Assembly (NCBI GenBank): GCA_965215385.1
Contig: OZ244059.1
Coordinates: 2,728,001-2,792,000, forward strand
Reading direction: 5' to 3'
From: JAPORY01 sp965215385
GTDB taxonomy: Bacteria; Pseudomonadota; Alphaproteobacteria; Rhodobacterales; Rhodobacteraceae
Length of the DNA stretch: 64,000 nt
Translations under genes and position numbers: made by a program
Part shown: positions 36,368-46,102 of the stretch, in pieces
How the letters are laid out: each line of letters starts with the position of its first letter
Numbering within the stretch: the first letter of the stretch is position 1
The notes under the pieces: generated by a model
The model's input: the letters and a program-made list of their open reading frames with translations, nothing else
Told to the model about the DNA's origin: nothing
Databases searched by the model: none

Positions 36368-36447
36368 ATTGCGGGAGCACGACCTGCTGCTGCCAATCAA
36401 ACGTTCACAGGTTTTTAAGTATTAATCAACGGAAAGAAACTGAAACT

Positions 36448-36828
36448 ATGGCTGATCTGAAAAAACTAGCTGAAGAAATCGTTGGTCTGACGCTACTGGA
36501 AGCGCAGGAACTGAAACAGATTCTTAAAGATGAGTACGATATCGAGCCCGCCGCTGGTGGTGCCGTTATGATGGCGGGACCCGTTGCGGCTGCGGCTGGA
36601 GCAGAACCCGCAGAAGAAAAATCGGAATTTGACGTCATCCTCAAGAATGCGGGTCAGTCAAAAATCGGTGTGATCAAGGAAGTCAGAGCCATTACCGGTC
36701 TTGGCCTCAAGGAGGCGAAAGACCTCGTTGAGGCGGGCGGAAAAATCAAAGAAGCCGTAGGCAAAGACGAAGCCGAGGAAATAAAAAGCAAGCTGGAGTC
36801 TGCTGGGGCCGAGGTCGAACTGGCCTGA
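36448..36828 (+). CDS. rplL: 50S ribosomal protein L7/L12
   Basis: At 126 residues it has the N-terminal dimerisation domain (LKKLAEEIVGLTLLEAQELKQIL), an Ala/Gly hinge (GAVMMAGPVAAAAGAEPAEE) and the factor-binding C-terminal domain (SEFDVILKNAG, KIGVIKEVRAITGLGLKEAKDLVE). It recruits translation GTPases to the ribosome. rpoB follows 225 bp downstream. Confidence 0.98.
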   Translation: MADLKKLAEEIVGLTLLEAQELKQILKDEYDIEPAAGGAVMMAGPVAAAAGAEPAEEKSEFDVILKNAGQSKIGVIKEVRAITGLGLKEAKDLVEAGGKIKEAVGKDEAEEIKSKLESAGAEVELA

Positions 36829-37053
36829 CCCCGTGCGCGATTGCTGAATCGTTACTCGGCGAACGGTAGGGGCTGACGGCAGTCACATCGGCCGCTGAAC
36901 CAACCTGCAAAATCGCACAACCAAAGCATCGATTGGCGATGAAGAGTGCGGCACCCGCGTTAACTAACGATTAAGCCGAATGATACCCTTGCGGGTCTTG
37001 GTAATCCAAGAACCGTATCCTTGTGCTATTTAGTCTGAAAGGTGATACTCCAG

Positions 37054-40000
37054 ATGTCCAAGAGCGTCCTAGGTCAAAAACGCCTCCGAAGATACTACGG
37101 TAAAATTCGAGAAGTGCTTGAGATGCCGGATTTGATTGAGGTTCAGAAGGCGTCTTACGATCTCTTTCTACGGTCTGGCGATCAAGCAACCCCCGTCGAT
37201 GGCGAAGGGCTCATGGGCGTTTTTCAGTCAGTGTTTCCAATTAGCGACTTCAACGAGACCGCCTCTCTGGATTTTCTCAGCTACAAATTAGGCGAGCCTA
37301 AGTTTGATGTCGAAGAGTGCCAGCAGCGCGACTTGACCTACAATGCGCCGTTGCATGTCACTATGCGCATCATCGTCTACGATGTGGACGAAGAGGCAAA
37401 CAGCCGATCAATCAATAGTATCAAAGAACAGGACGTCTTTATGGGGGAAATCCCGCTGATGACCTCCAACGGCACCTTTATCGTCAACGGTACCGAACGC
37501 GTTGTGGTATCGCAAATGCATCGCTCACCCGGCGTATTTTTCGATCACGACAAAGGTAAATCCCACAGTTCAGGCAAATTGCTTTATGCCTGCCGTGTTA
37601 TCCCCTACCGCGGCTCGTGGCTGGATTTTGAATTTGATGCCAAGGATCTTGTTTATGTTCGGATTGATCGCCGTCGCAAACTGCCAGTAACAACCCTTCT
37701 TTACGCTCTCGGGTATGATCAAGAAGGAATCATGGCGGCGTTCTACGACACGGTGCGCTTTAAGCTCAAGAAGCAGCGGAAGAAATGGGTTTGGATTACC
37801 CAGTTCTTTCCCGAGCGATGGCGCGGTGTGCGGCCGCTCTACGATCTGATTGATGCAAAAACCGGTACGGTGATCGCCGAAGCCGGGCAAAAAGTCACAC
37901 CGCGGAAAGTAAAGGGATGGATTGACGACGCTACGGTAAAGGAAATCTTAGTTCCCTTCGACGTCATTGAAGGCATGTACGCCGCCAAAGACGTCATCAA
38001 CGAGGAGACTGGGGCTATCTACGTCGAGGCTGGTGATGAGTTGACGCTCAACTATGACAACGAGGGCAAACTGATCGGCGGCACCGTACATGACCTGATG
38101 GCGGCAGGATTCAAAGACCTAGCGGTGTTGGATATCGATACGATCAATGTCGGGCCTTACATTCGAAATACCATGGCACTCGACAAAAATATGAGTCGTG
38201 AAACGGCGCTGCTTGATATATACCGTGTCCTCCGTCCCGGCGAACCGCCAACCTACGATGCGGCATCATCCCTGTTCGATACGCTTTTTAGCGATAGCGA
38301 ACGTTTTGACCTCAGTGCAGTGGGCCGCGTCAAGATGAATATGCGACTGGACCTTAATGCTGAGGACAGCCTTCGGACCCTACGTCGAGAAGACATTGTC
38401 GCTTGCGTCAAGGCCCTCGTGGAACTAAGGGACGGTCGCGGCGAAGTCGATGATATTGACCACCTTGGCAACCGCCGTGTGCGCTCGGTCGGGGAACTCA
38501 TGGAAAATCACTATCGGTTGGGCCTGCTGCGGATGGAGCGCGCCATCCGCGAACGCATGTCATCGGTCGAAATCGATACCGTCATGCCGCAAGATCTAAT
38601 TAACGCCAAGCCGGCTGCTGCTGCCGTGCGTGAGTTTTTTGGGTCTTCGCAACTCAGTCAGTTCATGGATCAAACCAACCCGCTCTCTGAGGTTACCCAC
38701 AAGCGGCGCTTATCCGCGCTCGGGCCTGGCGGCCTCACCCGCGAAAGGGCTGGCTTCGAAGTGCGCGATGTACATCCAACCCACTATGGACGGATGTGCC
38801 CAATCGAAACTCCCGAGGGACCGAACATCGGACTGATTAGTTCCCTCGCCACCTACGCCCGGGTCAATCGGTACGGGTTTATTGAAACACCGTATCGTAA
38901 AGTTGAACACGGCCAAGTTACCGACGACGTGCACTATATGTCGGCGACGGAAGAAATGCGACATACCGTTGCTCAGGCCAACGCCAGACTTGATGAGGAC
39001 GGCAGGTTTATCAATGAAATGGTCAATACGCGCAAGTCCGGTGACTACACGCTCGCGCCCGTCGAACAGGTCGACCTCATCGACGTCAGTCCCAAGCAAC
39101 TTGTGTCCGTAGCCGCCTCTCTAATCCCGTTTCTTGAAAATGACGACGCCAATCGAGCCCTGATGGGATCCAATATGCAGCGGCAGGCGGTGCCCCTGAT
39201 GCAGGCCGAGGTACCGTTGGTCGGCACCGGTATTGAGGGAAAAGTGGCGATTGATTCGGGAGCGGCAATTCAGGCCCGCCGAAGCGGGGTCATTGATCAG
39301 GTCGATGCCCAACGAATCGTCATTAGAGCAACCGAAGAAATTGGCCTCGGCGATGCTGGCGTGGACATCTATCGGATGCGAAAGTTTCAGCGCTCGAATC
39401 AAAACACATGCATTAATCAGCGGCCGCTCGTAAAGGTCGGACAGCGTATCAAGAAAGGCGAGGTGATCGCCGATGGCCCCTCAACTGACTTAGGTGAGTT
39501 GGCGCTTGGTAAGAATGTGGTGGTCGCCTTCATGCCGTGGAACGGCTATAACTATGAGGATTCGATTCTGATTTCGGAACGGATTGCCCGCGAAGATGTC
39601 TTCACCTCTGTGCATATCGAAGAGTTTGAAGTGATCGCCCGTGATACGAAGCTCGGACCGGAAGAGATTACGCGCGATATACCGAATGTTGGCGAGGAAG
39701 CACTGCGGAATCTAGACGAGGCTGGTATCGTCTACATCGGTGCCGATGTGGTTCCTGGTGATATTCTGGTTGGAAAAATCACCCCCAAGGGTGAAAGCCC
39801 AATGACGCCCGAAGAAAAGCTACTGCGAGCGATTTTCGGCGAAAAAGCGTCAGATGTTCGCGACACGTCGCTGCGCGTCAAGCCAGGCGATTTTGGCACG
39901 ATCGTCGAGGTGCGGGTGTTTAATCGGTTTGGCGTCGAGAAAGACGAGCGAGCGCTGCAAATTGAGCGCGAAGAGGTTGAGAGCCTGGCTCGAGACCGTG

Positions 40001-41208
40001 ACGACGAACTCGCGATCCTTGATCGCAATATACTGGCCCGCCTGAAGTCTCTACTCCTAAAGAAGAAAGTAATAAAAGGCCCCGCTAAGGTAGCTGCCAA
40101 CTCCGTCGTAACCGAGGACTTGCTCAAGTCGCTGACGCGAAACCAGTGGTGGCAGTTGGTACTCGCCAAAGAGGCCGATGCTAAGGCGGTGGAGGCATTA
40201 AACGACCAATATCAACTCCAAAAGAAAGCCTTGAACGCTCGCTTTGCCGACAAAGTTGAGAAAGTTCGGCGCGGAGATGATCTTTCGCCCGGAGAAATGA
40301 AAAAGGTTAAAGTTTTCGTCGCGGTTAAGCGAAAGCTACAACCCGGCGATAAAATGGCAGGGCGCCACGGCAATAAAGGCGTTGTCTCCAAGGTCGTGCC
40401 AATGGAGGACATGCCGTTTCTTGAGGACGGAACGCCAGTCGATATCTGCCTTAATCCGCTCGGCGTCCCCTCACGCATGAATGTTGGTCAAATATTAGAA
40501 ACCCATATGGGGTGGGCTGCGCGTGGCCTCGGTGTTAATGTCGATGAGGCACTTGACGAATATCGCCGATCAGGCGATTTGACCTCGGTGCGAGAAGCAC
40601 TGCGATTGGCGTACGGTGATAAGGCTTACGAGGAAGGTTTTGGGCCGATGACCGACGAACAGGTGGTTGAGGCCGCCAGCAACGTAACCGCCGGTGTGCC
40701 GATTGCGACGCCAGTATTTGACGGTGCGAAAGAGGCAGACGTTAACGACGCGCTTATACGGGCAGGCTTTAGCGAGTCAGGTCAATCAGAATTGTTTGAC
40801 GGCCGTACCGGCGAGAAATTCTCGCGTCCGGTGACGGTCGGCATTAAATACTTGCTGAAACTCCATCACCTCGTCGATGATAAAATTCATGCGCGGTCAA
40901 CGGGCCCGTATTCATTAGTCACGCAACAACCGTTGGGTGGTAAGGCGCAATTTGGCGGCCAGCGATTTGGCGAAATGGAAGTCTGGGCATTAGAAGCCTA
41001 CGGTGCTGCGTATACTTTGCAAGAAATGCTCACCGTGAAGTCCGATGACGTCGTAGGCCGAACCAAGGTCTATGCATCAATCGTTAAAGGCGATGACAAT
41101 TTGGAAGCGGGGGTTCCCGAAAGTTTTAACGTGCTTGTAAAGGAAGTTCGAGGGCTTGGCCTAGACATGGAACTCCGAGACCGCGAAGGTGACGAAGACA
41201 GCGCGTGA
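37054..41208 (+). CDS. rpoB: DNA-directed RNA polymerase subunit beta
   Basis: From ATG 37054 (MSKSVLGQKRLRRYYGKI), after AAAGGTG, the protein has 1384 residues, the alphaproteobacterial size; a GTG four codons upstream (37042) is the alternative. The rifampicin-binding cluster GSSQLSQFMDQTNPLSEVTHKRRLSALGPGG begins at about residue 530 and shows no known resistance substitution by eye. Other landmarks: HPTHYGRMCPIETPEGPNIGLISS, EDSILISERI, GRHGNKGVVS and the C-terminal GGKAQFGGQRFGEMEVWALEAYGAA (in pieces). It is followed after 76 bp by rpoC. Confidence 0.98.
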   Translation: MSKSVLGQKRLRRYYGKIREVLEMPDLIEVQKASYDLFLRSGDQATPVDGEGLMGVFQSVFPISDFNETASLDFLSYKLGEPKFDVEECQQRDLTYNAPLHVTMRIIVYDVDEEANSRSINSIKEQDVFMGEIPLMTSNGTFIVNGTERVVVSQMHRSPGVFFDHDKGKSHSSGKLLYACRVIPYRGSWLDFEFDAKDLVYVRIDRRRKLPVTTLLYALGYDQEGIMAAFYDTVRFKLKKQRKKWVWITQFFPERWRGVRPLYDLIDAKTGTVIAEAGQKVTPRKVKGWIDDATVKEILVPFDVIEGMYAAKDVINEETGAIYVEAGDELTLNYDNEGKLIGGTVHDLMAAGFKDLAVLDIDTINVGPYIRNTMALDKNMSRETALLDIYRVLRPGEPPTYDAASSLFDTLFSDSERFDLSAVGRVKMNMRLDLNAEDSLRTLRREDIVACVKALVELRDGRGEVDDIDHLGNRRVRSVGELMENHYRLGLLRMERAIRERMSSVEIDTVMPQDLINAKPAAAAVREFFGSSQLSQFMDQTNPLSEVTHKRRLSALGPGGLTRERAGFEVRDVHPTHYGRMCPIETPEGPNIGLISSLATYARVNRYGFIETPYRKVEHGQVTDDVHYMSATEEMRHTVAQANARLDEDGRFINEMVNTRKSGDYTLAPVEQVDLIDVSPKQLVSVAASLIPFLENDDANRALMGSNMQRQAVPLMQAEVPLVGTGIEGKVAIDSGAAIQARRSGVIDQVDAQRIVIRATEEIGLGDAGVDIYRMRKFQRSNQNTCINQRPLVKVGQRIKKGEVIADGPSTDLGELALGKNVVVAFMPWNGYNYEDSILISERIAREDVFTSVHIEEFEVIARDTKLGPEEITRDIPNVGEEALRNLDEAGIVYIGADVVPGDILVGKITPKGESPMTPEEKLLRAIFGEKASDVRDTSLRVKPGDFGTIVEVRVFNRFGVEKDERALQIEREEVESLARDRDDELAILDRNILARLKSLLLKKKVIKGPAKVAANSVVTEDLLKSLTRNQWWQLVLAKEADAKAVEALNDQYQLQKKALNARFADKVEKVRRGDDLSPGEMKKVKVFVAVKRKLQPGDKMAGRHGNKGVVSKVVPMEDMPFLEDGTPVDICLNPLGVPSRMNVGQILETHMGWAARGLGVNVDEALDEYRRSGDLTSVREALRLAYGDKAYEEGFGPMTDEQVVEAASNVTAGVPIATPVFDGAKEADVNDALIRAGFSESGQSELFDGRTGEKFSRPVTVGIKYLLKLHHLVDDKIHARSTGPYSLVTQQPLGGKAQFGGQRFGEMEVWALEAYGAAYTLQEMLTVKSDDVVGRTKVYASIVKGDDNLEAGVPESFNVLVKEVRGLGLDMELRDREGDEDSA

Positions 41209-41284
41209 TGGCTCCCGCAAGTCGCAACGGCGCACTTCGTCCAACCTAATTTATCGGTTGTTTTAATATGAGAGGATTAGTGAC

Positions 41285-44200
41285 GTGAACCGAGAATTGA
41301 CACGCAATGTGGCGTCGGCACCGACCACGCCAGACTTGTTTGACGAAATCCGAGTTTCTCTTGCTAGTCCCGAGCGCATCTTGAGTTGGTCTTACGGTGA
41401 GATAAAGAAACCGGAAACGATCAATTATCGAACGTTTAAGCCGGAGCGAGATGGATTATTCTGCGCTCGCATCTTTGGTCCAATCAAAGATTACGAATGC
41501 CTTTGCGGCAAGTATAAGCGCATGAAATATCGCAACCTCGTTTGCGAAAAATGCGGTGTCGAGGTGACGCTGGCAAAAGTGCGACGTGAACGCATGGGGC
41601 ACATTGAACTCGCTTCTCCGGTCGCACACATTTGGTTTTTGAAGTCACTGCCGAGTCGTATCGGCCTCATGCTGGATATGACCCTGAGAGATCTCGAACG
41701 AGTTCTTTATTTTGAAACGTATGTTGTCACCGAACCCGGTCTCACTGACCTTAGTTACGGGCAGATGCTGACAGAGGAAGAGTATCTTGATGCTCAGGAT
41801 CAATATGGCGCCGACGTGTTTAGTGCTAATATTGGTGCGGAAGCAATCCGCGACATGCTCTCGGCCATTAATCTTGAAGATGAGGCCAAGCAACTACGTG
41901 CCGAGCTAAAAGAAGCCACAGGTGAACTCAAGCCAAAGAAAATCATCAAGCGGCTGAAGGTTATAGAGAATTTTATCGATTCGGGTAACCGCCCAGAGTG
42001 GATGATTTTGACGGTTATTCCGGTTATCCCACCAGATTTACGCCCACTGGTGCCGCTGGACGGCGGTCGCTTTGCGACTTCAGACCTCAATGATCTGTAC
42101 CGTCGTGTTATCAACCGTAATAATCGACTAAAGCGCCTTATTGAGTTGCGAGCACCTGATATCATTGTGCGCAACGAAAAGCGAATGCTGCAGGAATCAG
42201 TCGATGCGCTCTTCGATAATGGCCGGCGTGGACGCGTCATTACCGCCCAGAACAAGCGACCACTAAAGTCGCTTTCAAACATGCTCAAAGGTAAGCAGGG
42301 CCGTTTTCGACAAAACCTACTCGGCAAGCGGGTCGACTTTTCCGGCCGTTCGGTAATTGTGACTGGACCAGAGTTGAAGTTACATCAATGCGGTTTGCCG
42401 AAGAAAATGGCACTTGAGTTATTCAAGCCCTTCATCTTCTCCCGCCTTGAAGCCAAGGGTTTTTCCTCGACAGTGAAGCAAGCGCGGCGGTTGGTTGAAA
42501 AAGAACGTCCAGAGGTCTGGGATATTTTGGACGAGGTTATACGCGAGCATCCGGTTCTATTGAACCGGGCACCGACCTTACACCGGCTCGGCATTCAGGC
42601 GTTTGAACCCATCTTAATTGAGGGAAAGGCGATCCAATTGCATCCGCTGGTCTGTTCAGCCTTCAATGCCGACTTTGACGGCGATCAGATGGCGGTGCAT
42701 GTTCCTCTCAGCCTTGAGGCGCAACTCGAAGCGCGAGTCTTGATGATGTCAACTAACAATGTCTTGTCGCCCGCAAATGGAGCACCAATTATTGTACCGT
42801 CGCAGGACATGATTCTCGGATTGTATTACACGACGCTTAAACGAGATGGAATGCGCGGCGAGGGTAAATCCTTCGCCTCAATTGATGAAGTTCAGTACGC
42901 TTTGGATAGTGGTGATGTCCATTTGCACGCCAAGATTTCAGCTCGCATCGGTCAAGTTGACCATGAGGGCAGAGATATTCAAAAGCGTTATGACACAACC
43001 CCCGGTCGGGCCTTGCTGGGGTCATTATTACCCGCAAATGCAAAGGTACCTTTTGATCGTGTCAACCGCTTATTGCGCAAGGCCGAGGTGCAACAGGTGA
43101 TTGACACCGTTCATCGTTATTGCGGACAAAAGGAAAGCGTCATTTTCTGCGATCAGATTATGGCATTGGGTTTCCGTGAGGCTCTGCGGGCGGGTATCTC
43201 ATTTGGCAAGGATGATATTTTGATTCCCGATACGAAATGGGACATCGTGCAAGAGACTCGCGACCAAGTTAAGGAATTTGAGCAGCAATATATGGATGGA
43301 TTAATCACCCAAGGTGAGAAGTACAACAAGGTGGTTGACGCGTGGTCGCGCTGCAATGATCGCGTGACTGACGAGATGATGGGATCGATTGCGCGCTTGC
43401 AAAAGAACTCGGACGGTTCTCAACAGGAGCCAAATTCGGTCTACATGATGGCTCATTCAGGGGCTCGCGGGCAGGAAACGCAAATGAAACAACTTGGCGG
43501 TATGCGCGGTCTGATGCACAAGCCCAACGGGGATATTATTGAGACACCGATCATCTCAAATTTCAAAGAAGGGCTGACCGTCCTTGAGTATTTCAACTCG
43601 ACTCATGGGGCACGAAAAGGTTTAACTGATACGGCACTAAAGACGGCGAATTCAGGTTACTTGACCCGCCGTCTTGTAGATGTTGCTCAGGATTGCATCG
43701 TGCGCGAGGATGATTGCGGTACCAGCGGCGCAATTACCGTCGAGGCTTCTGTCGCCGATGGCAAAATAGTGGCACCACTCGCAGAGCGTATTCTCGGACG
43801 CGTAGCGGCGGATGACATTGTTGATCCGGTGACTAACAATGTGATTGCGGCAAAGGGCCAATTGATTGACGAACGAATGGCCGATGAAGTCGAGGCGGTT
43901 GGTATCCAATCGGCACGCATTCGGTCGCCTTTAATCTGTGAAGCGGAAGAAGGCGTTTGTGCAAAGTGCTATGGGCGTGACCTCGCCCGCGGCACCATGG
44001 TTAATGTCGGCGAGGCAGTTGGAATCATTGCCGCGCAATCGATTGGCGAACCAGGAACACAGCTGACTATGCGGACATTCCATATCGGCGGCGTATTTCA
44101 AGGTGGTCAGCAGTCGTATCTCGAAGCAAGCCAAGAAGGAAAGATCGCCTTCGAAAATGCCCAGATATTGAAGAACCAGTCAGGGGAGATGCTGGTTGTG

Positions 44201-45520
44201 GGGCGTAATATGACGCTGCATATCTGTGATGAGAACGGCGTGCACCGTGCAAGCCACAAAGTGGGTTACGGATCAAGAATTTTGATGAACAAAGGTCGCA
44301 AGGTAAAGCGAGGGGATAAGCTCTTTGAGTGGGATCCATATACGCTACCCATTATTGCCGAAACAGACGGCTACGCAAAGTTCGTTGATCTCGCAACAGG
44401 GATCGCTGTTCGAGAAGAAACCGATGAAGCCACCGGGATGATGCAAAGGATTGTGGTGGACTGGCGCAACGCGCCCAAGGGTAATTCGCTCAAACCCGAA
44501 GTTTTGCTTTTGGATCAAGACGGCGAGCCCATTCTGAACAAGGCCTCGATGCCCGTGTCTTATCCGATGTCGGTTGATGCTATTCTGTCGGTGGAAGATG
44601 GACAGGAAGTCAGAGCGGGTGATGTCATTGCTCGTATTCCACGCGAGGGTACAAAAACCAAAGACATTACGGGTGGGTTGCCACGTGTGGCTGAGTTGTT
44701 TGAAGCCCGTCGTCCCAAGGATCACGCCATTATCGCTGAAATTGATGGCTATGTTCGTTTTGGTCGTGACTACAAGAACAAGCGTCGCCTCAAGGTTGAG
44801 CCGTCGAGCGAGGCCGTTGAGGCAGTCGAATATATGGTACCGAAGGGCAAGCATATTCCGGTGCAAGAGGGAGATTTTGTCGAAAAGGGTGATTACATCA
44901 TGGACGGCAATCCAGCACCGCACGATATTCTGGCGATCATGGGGGTTGAGGCACTGGCGGAGTACATGATCAACGAGGTGCAAGAGGTTTATCGCCTGCA
45001 GGGCGTAAAGATCAACGATAAGCATATCGAGGTTATCGTTCGGCAGATGCTGCAGAAGTGGGAGATATTGGATAGCGGTGGCACAACCCTCCTCAAGGGA
45101 GAGCATGTTGACAGACAGTTATTTGATCTTGTCAATGAAAAAGCTAGAGCAAAAGGTGAGGAACCAGCAACAGGACAACCTATTCTCCTCGGAATCACGA
45201 AGGCCTCGCTTCAGACTCGAAGTTTTATTTCGGCGGCATCTTTTCAGGAGACGACGCGCGTTCTGACCGAAGCTTCAATACAAGGCAAGGTAGACAAGTT
45301 GGTTGGTTTGAAAGAGAGCGTAATCGTCGGTCGACTTATTCCGGCGGGGACGGGGGGTACAACCCAGCGATTCCGTCGCATTGCGCAATACCGCGATAAT
45401 GTTGTGATTGAGGCTAGACGCGCCGAGGCTGAAGCGTTAGCGGCACTGGAAGCACCTGTCGGCGAAGGTGAGGGACTTGAAGCCAATGCCAGCGAAGTGG
45501 CAGATGTTCAGATCGCCTGA
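41285..45520 (+). CDS. rpoC: DNA-directed RNA polymerase subunit beta'
   Basis: This 1411-residue catalytic subunit starts with GTG 41285, after AGAGGA. The first zinc site is CLCGKYKRMKYRNLVCEKCG (residues about 72-91). The Mg-binding active centre NADFDGDQM lies at residues 461-469, the second zinc-site cysteines are in CEAEEGVCAKCYGRDLA, and the bridge/trigger helices contain GEPGTQLTMRTFHIGG. The C-terminal end is rich in Ala and Glu. In most Proteobacteria rpsL follows closely; here 6.9 kb of accessory sequence intervenes. Confidence 0.98.
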   Translation: MNRELTRNVASAPTTPDLFDEIRVSLASPERILSWSYGEIKKPETINYRTFKPERDGLFCARIFGPIKDYECLCGKYKRMKYRNLVCEKCGVEVTLAKVRRERMGHIELASPVAHIWFLKSLPSRIGLMLDMTLRDLERVLYFETYVVTEPGLTDLSYGQMLTEEEYLDAQDQYGADVFSANIGAEAIRDMLSAINLEDEAKQLRAELKEATGELKPKKIIKRLKVIENFIDSGNRPEWMILTVIPVIPPDLRPLVPLDGGRFATSDLNDLYRRVINRNNRLKRLIELRAPDIIVRNEKRMLQESVDALFDNGRRGRVITAQNKRPLKSLSNMLKGKQGRFRQNLLGKRVDFSGRSVIVTGPELKLHQCGLPKKMALELFKPFIFSRLEAKGFSSTVKQARRLVEKERPEVWDILDEVIREHPVLLNRAPTLHRLGIQAFEPILIEGKAIQLHPLVCSAFNADFDGDQMAVHVPLSLEAQLEARVLMMSTNNVLSPANGAPIIVPSQDMILGLYYTTLKRDGMRGEGKSFASIDEVQYALDSGDVHLHAKISARIGQVDHEGRDIQKRYDTTPGRALLGSLLPANAKVPFDRVNRLLRKAEVQQVIDTVHRYCGQKESVIFCDQIMALGFREALRAGISFGKDDILIPDTKWDIVQETRDQVKEFEQQYMDGLITQGEKYNKVVDAWSRCNDRVTDEMMGSIARLQKNSDGSQQEPNSVYMMAHSGARGQETQMKQLGGMRGLMHKPNGDIIETPIISNFKEGLTVLEYFNSTHGARKGLTDTALKTANSGYLTRRLVDVAQDCIVREDDCGTSGAITVEASVADGKIVAPLAERILGRVAADDIVDPVTNNVIAAKGQLIDERMADEVEAVGIQSARIRSPLICEAEEGVCAKCYGRDLARGTMVNVGEAVGIIAAQSIGEPGTQLTMRTFHIGGVFQGGQQSYLEASQEGKIAFENAQILKNQSGEMLVVGRNMTLHICDENGVHRASHKVGYGSRILMNKGRKVKRGDKLFEWDPYTLPIIAETDGYAKFVDLATGIAVREETDEATGMMQRIVVDWRNAPKGNSLKPEVLLLDQDGEPILNKASMPVSYPMSVDAILSVEDGQEVRAGDVIARIPREGTKTKDITGGLPRVAELFEARRPKDHAIIAEIDGYVRFGRDYKNKRRLKVEPSSEAVEAVEYMVPKGKHIPVQEGDFVEKGDYIMDGNPAPHDILAIMGVEALAEYMINEVQEVYRLQGVKINDKHIEVIVRQMLQKWEILDSGGTTLLKGEHVDRQLFDLVNEKARAKGEEPATGQPILLGITKASLQTRSFISAASFQETTRVLTEASIQGKVDKLVGLKESVIVGRLIPAGTGGTTQRFRRIAQYRDNVVIEARRAEAEALAALEAPVGEGEGLEANASEVADVQIA

Positions 45521-46102
45521 GGTTCTGATTTAGACTGGGTGCTTAAGGGACAAGCAATCACTTCTGCAATTCAGTGACAAACCGTTCTTGCAGGAAGATA
45601 AGGTATTTTCCTGTAATGTTTCTATGTACCTCGAGCCTCGAAGGCGGTTTGAGGTAAAGAGATAGTACCGATGTAACCTGATGTCGGCGTAGGGTATATG
45701 GGCGACGTCGGCAGCAACGACTGGTTCCGAAAGTCATGAACGGCAATGAACATTGAAAACGTTGGGAATTTCCGCATGGAAGCAAATGAAGTCAGACATC
45801 ACTTTTCATCTCGAGTTGAGTTGCTCAAAGCGTTTTGCACTTTGAGGCGTGACGAAATATTTTGCGGGTGCCGTGAGATTGCGCGGCGGTCAAAGCGTTA
45901 TCGTTGAGTGCAAGAAGCATTGTAACGAGCGGCACAACAAGCGGGTGGGACTGTTTTTGGGGGAGCTTGTGTCAATTCAGTCAAATTGGGACGTCCGAGT
46001 AATCTCTGATCTGCTTAGTTTCACCGCACAAATTGGAGCCAAAGTCACCAAAGCTGACGGTAGAGCGCAAACCAATAATCTTGGCAGGGCGAATGCTAAT
46101 GA
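45521..46102. other. Region between rpoC and the Rpn nuclease gene
   Basis: No gene is supported in these 582 bp. A frame at 45849-46124 has unnatural composition and overlaps the next gene. No clear terminator after rpoC was found by eye. Confidence 0.4.

Noticed and set aside
44345..45106. 253-codon minus-strand frame
   Set aside because: It lies entirely within rpoC and has no resemblance to a protein family; it mirrors the codon use of rpoC.
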